From Trachythela sp. YZ-2020 (taxonomy: Eukaryota > Cnidaria > Anthozoa > Malacalcyonacea > Clavulariidae): a stretch of DNA of 64,000 bases. The translations under genes and the position numbers were made by a program. The stretch covers positions 2,264,001 to 2,328,000 of the forward strand of contig JADLSH010000212.1 of the NCBI GenBank assembly GCA_016169945.1, read 5' to 3'. The notes beneath the pieces were generated by a model. The model made no database searches and was not told where the DNA came from. It worked only from the letters and a program-made list of their open reading frames with translations. Shown here one piece after another: positions 58,648 through 64,000 of the stretch. The stretch's first letter is position 1; the number at the start of each line of letters is the position of its first letter.

Positions 58648-59603
58648 CCAAGGGCGACTGTAAGATAGGGCGGCGAAACGGCTAGATAATGTCGTGATCA
58701 ATGTGTGATGCGCCCTGTGTTATTTTAAAAAAAAAGACAAGGAGTGGAAAAAACTCCAGGTGGATCGAGTAAATGACTAATATTTTAAAAAGTATTCAGT
58801 CGATTGTTCCTGTATTTTTTCATGATGTTATTCAAGCCTTTTAGCGTTCATACAACAAGCTTTAAGGCGTTCTGTACTATATAACATATAAAATTTTGTG
58901 TTTTAAATCTCGAAACATTTGTGACTTCCCTGTCCAATTTCGCCCCGCTCGCAAAACAATTTACTAATTTCGTACCTTAGAATCGAGCTAGAACGCAGCT
59001 TTTTTTAAGACAACACTGCCACGAATTAAACTTTATTCCTGCCCAATTTTGTCCTGTAATTTTTTTAACTTTTTTTGCTATGGCATGTCAACTGCAGCAT
59101 AATAATTGGGTTGTAGTGTAAAAATTTCTCAGGTTCAACTGTTTTGAAAATTCGCTTATTTCAAAGGTAGTCAAACACACTAAGACCACTTTTGCAATTT
59201 CAATCTACGCAAAAATATATACGCTTCTTACAATAAGAACATTATTTGCCAAAAACAAACATTTGAAGAGATATTGCAGATTTTGTAAAGAGGAAGGGTC
59301 ATTCCATCCATCACGAGAGCTTCGGCTGTTCCAACCCCGGTTGGTTTTATCAAAAATTCAACCGCTTCTTTTGGCACCAGAACTTAGTAAATCCCAGGGC
59401 AGTTAGACCATTAATAGATGTATATTTGGTATAAATATCGTTTCTTAATTTTTTGAACTTTTTTTGCTACCTGCCATTGAATGCGCACCAACCGTCGAAA
59501 GTATGAAAGACTATAGACAAATTTGGCTAACGCTGTTTACATCAGTGTGTTTACGTCGTTGCTACCCAATTCACAACTTCGGATAACTCACATGCCTGGT
59601 TAC

Positions 59604-59746
59604 TATTATTCTAGTTTGCGAAAACATTGAATAGAACAAAAGTCACTAAGCATTAGAATTATGTATAAGAGCTATTCACTCATGTAGATCATTCTAATGC
59701 TTAGTAACCTTTGTTCTATTCAATGTTTTCCCGAACTAGAACAATA
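59604..59746. mobile_element. hairpin MITE, 143 bp
   Basis: tattattctag..aaaacattgaatagaacaaa..taagcattagaat pairs with attctaatgctta..tttgttctattcaatgtttt..ctagaacaata. The arms are about 53 bp. Confidence 0.8.
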
Positions 59747-59765
59747 GGAATATCTGGGCTGTGTA

Positions 59766-59985
59766 TACAGGGTGTCCCCCAAAAAAGGCTACCTTTTCAA
59801 ATTCAAATTAGCATGTTAATTCAAGCAACCTATTGTAGTTCTTTGAAATTCATTATCGCTTTTGAACTACGAATGCGTAAAAACACACAGTTTTATACAC
59901 ATGGGATATTGAATACAATAGATTGCTTGAATTAACATGCTAATTTGAATTTGAAAAGGTAGCCTTTTTTTTGGGACACCCTGTA
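59766..59985. mobile_element. mariner-type MITE, 220 bp
   Basis: The ends read TACAGGGTGTCCC and GGGACACCCTGTA, the widespread mariner-like terminus, flanked by TA on both sides. The inverted repeats run about 60 bp inward (aaggctacctttt..caagcaa). No transposase. Confidence 0.88.
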
Positions 59986-60127
59986 TAACAAATTTGTTGT
60001 AATTTTCTTTAACAAATAAAAATGTCTCCACATGCATAAGAATAATATTTGGGGGGTCCCGCGCATCACACATTGATCAGGGGTTACATTGCCGTTTCGC
60101 CGCCCTATCTTATAGTCGCCCTGGTCT

Positions 60128-63053
60128 TACCACATGCATGAGACAAGGCTTGACTCTATGGTTGGTGACAACGAAGTACATATACCTGGATACGAAATTG
60201 TTAGGCGAGATAGAGATTCCAATGGTAGATTTGGCGGTGGGGTTTGTTTTTATATTCGTAGCTGTATAAATTTTTCAGTTCGGTATGATCTATCTTTTGA
60301 GCAATTGGAAAACCTGTGTATTTCAGTTAATAAACCTAGAGCCAAGCCTTTTCTTATTACCACTTGGTACAGGCCTCCTAATTCGCCTGTAGCAATGTTT
60401 AATTATTTTGAAATTCTTCTAGGTATGCTCGATTCCGAAAATATCGAGTATTACCTCATGGGCGACTTCAACTGTGATTTGAGCTCTACAGTCTTAGATC
60501 ATGATTCGAAGTCACTCATGGATATTGCCGATTTATATAATCTTTCTCAGCTTATAAATGAACCTACTCGAATCACAGACTCCTCCTCAACATTGTTAGA
60601 TCATATTTTCACAAATACTCCTGACAAGGTTGTTTGCTCTGGTGTTTCTCATGTGAGTATAAGCGATCATAGTCTTATTTACGCCTTTCGCAAACTTTCT
60701 GTGGGTACATCGACGGGGGTACATTCTTCAATAAACTACAGAAAGTTTAAAAACTTTGATTCTACTAAATTTCGTAATGATAGTAGTCAACAGAGTTGGA
60801 ACTATATCAATCAGTACGAAAACCCTAATGACATGTGGCATGCTTGGAAAGCCACATTCAATTCTGTCGCAGATAAGCACGCCCCAATTCGAACTAAGCG
60901 CGTTAAGGCTATTAAATCGCCTTGGATCACATCTCTTTTGAAAGATAAAATGCATAGGCGAGATGTCCTAAAAATTAAAGCAATTCGTTCCAACGATACT
61001 CAAGATTGGCTTTCTTTTAAGAAAATGCGTAATTTTGTTAATTCTGAAATCTTCTACGCAATGCAAGCCTATTTCAAAAATTCTTTCAATGATAATAAAG
61101 ACAATCCTAATAAGACCTGGAAGATCATTAATGAACTTACTTCTAAGAATAGGAAAAGCCCTCACATTGGCGAGGTTGATTTGAATGGCGTATTAATTAA
61201 TGACCCTAGCAAAATTGCTGATGCGTTTAACGATCACTTTTCAAACATCGGACCAGACCTTGCAGATAAAATTAATCTTAATTATAGCAATCGGTCTTAT
61301 CTTGATTATTTACCTAACCAAAATAATGCTATTTTTCAACTGAGAGAAATAAGTATTCCAACCGTTTACGCATTACTGTCCACGTTAAACACTTCTAAAG
61401 CAACAGGTTTAGACAAAATATCTTCTAGGTTAATTAGAGAATGCTCTGACTTAATTGCAGAATCACTCTGTCTTATTTTTAATCGTTCTATCACTACAGG
61501 CATATTCCCAAACGAATGGAAATGTGCTAAAGTTATTCCTATATACAAACAAGGCAAACGCAATTGCGTTGATAACTATCGTCCCATTTCTATTGTTCCT
61601 ATTGTGGCTAAGGTTTTGAAAGGGTAATTTATGATCAGCTATATACATTTATAGCTGAAAATGAATTATTAACTAATTATCAATCGGGATTTCGAGGCCT
61701 ACATTCTACTGTCACCTCTCTTCTTGAGGCTACCAACGAATGGGCTTATAATATTGACAGTGGTAATGTAAATGCTGTAATGTTTCTTGATCTTAAAAAA
61801 GCGTTCGACACTGTAGATCATGAAATATTGCTGAACATACTTAATGCATATGGAATCAAGGGAACTGCGGGTAACTGGTTAAGATCGTATCTAAATGAAC
61901 GTAATCAAAAGTGTTTTGTTAACGGTCATTTCTCCTCGAATCGATTACTACAATGTGGGGTTCCTCAGGGAACTATATTAGGCCCGCTTTTATTTTTAAT
62001 CTATATTAATGATCTTCCTAATTGTCTAATACACTCTCGGGCACGAATGTTTGCTGATGACACTAATTTGACATATGCAAGTAATAACATACATGAAAGT
62101 AATCATAATCTTAACGAGGATCTTGCTAGTGTCAGTGAATGGTTATCAGCAAACAAACTTACTTTAAACCAGACTAAAACTGAATTTATGCTAATTGGCT
62201 CTCGCCAAAGAATAAATACTTTTCAATCTACTCCTTTATTAGTAATAAATAACGTTCCAGTTAAACAAGTCTCTCATACAAAATCACTCGGCGTACACAT
62301 TGATGAGAACTTATCCTGGAATGTTCATATTGAGAAACTGAGTAAAAAGTTGCTTCCGGTATTGGTGCACTAAAACGCATTAGACCTTATGTTCCTTTTA
62401 CCACAATGCAACTTATTTACAAGTGCTTAGTTCAACCATATTTCGACTACTGCTCTGCTGTCTGGGACAGTTATCAGTAGTTATCTAGATGCAAAGCAAA
62501 ATTACAAAATCGTGCTGCCAGGGTATTAACATCTTCTAGTTATGATACAAATGCCGATTATCTTTTCGAAAGTCTTGGATGGAAAAATCTTGTATCTCAG
62601 CGTAGGCTTTCCAAGGCTATCATGGTGTATAAATCCTTGAATGGTCTTGCTCCAGATTATCTTTCTAATATGTTTGTTGATCGCAATAGTATCACAAATT
62701 ATGCATTGAGAGACACCAGTACCAAACTAGCTTTGCCACTACCGCGTACTAATTACTTGAAAAATAGCTTTAGTTATAGCGGTGCAGTACTGTGGAATTC
62801 TCTTCCTACTGAGTTAAGACAGGCTAGTACTTTACATAAATTTAAGTCTGACTGTAGCAACTTTATTCAATAATTTTTAAATATTTTATCTAATTTTAAT
62901 CAATTTAATGCACGGCACTCATGAAAAACAGGTAGTTTTGTAAATATGTATAGTATAATTTATCATATAGCTAATTTCCTTTGTTACTTTATCATAAGTG
63001 TGTAAAATCCTGATGAGTCCACCGTGACTGTACTAAATAAAGTTCACTAACTA
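60128..63053 (+). pseudogene. CR1-like LINE, nearly complete ORF2, recently inactivated
   Basis: The endonuclease (60134-60690) reads HETRLDS, FGGGVCFYIR, YRPPNSP, MGDFNCDL and SISDHSLIY, all expected apurinic-type boxes; only its first residues are missing. The RT follows: ATGLDKISSRLIRE, DNYRPISIVPI, LDLKKAFDTVDHEIL (motif A), GVPQGTILGPLLF and MFADDTNLTY (motif C). The frame breaks near 61620 and near 62350, and there is a stop at about 62479, after which PYFDYCSAVWD to ALWNSLP-type sequence (VLWNSLPTELRQ) runs to 62873. The 3' UTR ends near 63053 (actaaataaagttcactaac). Three lesions in about 2.9 kb mark it as a young copy. It starts directly beside a TIR element. Confidence 0.9.
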
Positions 63054-63191
63054 AATGCAGACTTACCATTAATAATAATATTACATGCCTCCGTTATTTA
63101 TTTTCACACAATAATATTGTACAAATATATATTTTAAGAAATAAATAAATTTACATTTTTATCCTGAATATTTATAAGTCCATCTGCAACT
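63054..63191. other. no gene seen
   Basis: AT-rich sequence after the LINE. Confidence 0.4.
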
Positions 63192-63226
63192 ATAAAAATA
63201 GGTACGCTAAGCGTACATGTATCTGC
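63192..63226 (-). repeat. short palindromic dispersed motif, copy 3
   Basis: ataaaaataggtacgctaag followed by cgtacatgta, the inverted form of the motif at 5294 and 10048, with the palindromic core gtacgctaagcgtac. Confidence 0.45.
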
Positions 63227-63389
63227 TCACGATGATGCCACTGTTTCCCCTGAAAGTAATATTCTACAATTCTACTTTGGCCCTACATTGTATAAGTTAT
63301 ACATATTTCATACAAAAAAACGCACACTTCATTCAACCAGTAACTTAGAGTTGACATTTAAAATAATTGTTTTACTTTTTATTCAACAT

Positions 63390-63625
63390 CGCCTCAATGG
63401 CAGGGAGTCCACAACAGCGTCAGCCAATTACTGTGGCCCCATTGTTAGTTCCTAAGGGTTAGTATTAGAGGGAGGAAACCGGAGTACCCGGGGAAAACCC
63501 TCGAAGCACAGGAGAGAATCTCAACTTACATGAGTTATTTGAGCACACTGCCGATCTCATGCGAGTACCAACAGTGACCTCCACCTGTTGTGAAACAGGC
63601 TCAACGCACCCGTGCTACCCTAAAT
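63390..63625. repeat. probable interspersed repeat with gaaaccggagtacccgg block
   Basis: A GC-richer block (ggaggaaaccggagtacccg, then gggaaaaccctcg) resembles a short sequence I have seen widely in invertebrate repeats. No other copy exists in this window, so assignment rests on memory alone. Confidence 0.3.
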
Positions 63626-64000
63626 TTTTATAAATATCACATATATATATATATTATACACAATAGCACAAGGTTTTCATATTAATTGTTAAATGAGGTT
63701 AGATTTATGCCAGACACTTTTAAATTAGTACATATAACAAAATAAAATGGCTGATATAAATTCAATTTGCAGAACCTATTTCCATAACATGACAAACATT
63801 TTATTCAATTTTATGATGTCGATAGTCCATAATATACTATAATCAGGTATGTGAAAAAATTATAGATGCATCGATGTTGCCAGGGTGCCTGATGTTGCCA
63901 ATACACACTCACACAAAGCCTTTTTAAACATATTGATACATGACTTCAACATTTCTGTTGTTTTAATATTTCTGCTGTTTGTTTAGTCAGGGTTAATGAA
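63626..64000. other. no gene seen
   Basis: AT-rich sequence to the window end; no DFG-bearing kinase exon recognised. Confidence 0.4.

Larger units (their letters stand above)
58648..60124. mobile_element. 1.48-kb TIR element
   Basis: Arms of about 75 bp (58648-58724 and 60052-60124) share agggcgact(g/a)taagataggg, gcggcgaaacggc and gatcaatgtgtgatgcgc. CTTAC lies outside both ends, suggesting a 4-5-bp duplication. The interior has no gene; it carries a hairpin (59604-59746) and a mariner-type MITE (59766-59985). Confidence 0.72.

Overview
This is a eukaryotic, metazoan-type window: AT-rich, intron-containing and crowded with transposable elements. CR1/jockey-like, R2-like and other LINEs, a DIRS element, tRNA-derived SINEs and many fold-back MITEs occur together, as is common in cnidarian and other marine invertebrate genomes. 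An anthozoan is my best guess, but nothing in the sequence fixes the species.

Host gene. I see one convincing host gene. A large exon (10262-11386, +) encodes a helical region, a hydrophobic segment and the start of a protein kinase domain (glycine loop, VAVK lysine). A second exon (57891-58158, +) continues the same domain to the HRDLKPEN catalytic loop. Donor and acceptor phases match and the joined alphaC/beta4 region reads correctly, so they are probably consecutive exons around an intron of about 46.5 kb. Upstream and downstream exons were not found. Almost everything from 11387 to 57890 is then a transposon-filled intron.

Left flank (1-10261): two inverted tRNA-derived SINEs, a ggagt fold-back, a degraded minus-strand CR1/L2-like LINE, and a pair of ~450-bp direct repeats that may be the LTRs of a small non-autonomous element.

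Intron, 5' half (11.4-35 kb): a 1.35-kb minisatellite of 10-bp units, TTAA-flanked and other fold-back MITEs, a SINE beside a LINE 3' piece, then a DIRS element in minus orientation. The DIRS RNase H region is split by an 11.7-kb element (22293-33997). That element has 35-bp terminal inverted repeats, an AAAA target duplication and two inverted arrays of a 33-bp palindromic satellite. Removing it restores the DIRS frame.

Intron, 3' half (35-57.9 kb): a TTAA element, R2-like LINE pieces (one carrying a clean hAT-type MITE), two head-to-tail copies of an APE-type LINE, and a minus-strand LINE whose endonuclease is split by a second large element (49306-56931). This one has a ~9-bp target duplication, TIRs built of GAGGG-rich tandem units, a broken hAT-like transposase gene, an OTU-like exon and a nested 2-kb fold-back.

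Right flank (58.1-64 kb): a piece of a P-loop ATPase-like gene, a TIR element with a nested mariner-type MITE, and a nearly full CR1-like LINE (60128-63053) with intact catalytic motifs but two frameshifts and a stop.

The very long open frames across the 33-bp satellite arrays result from the unit being a multiple of three and are not genes. No rRNA, CRISPR array or bacterial-type feature is present.
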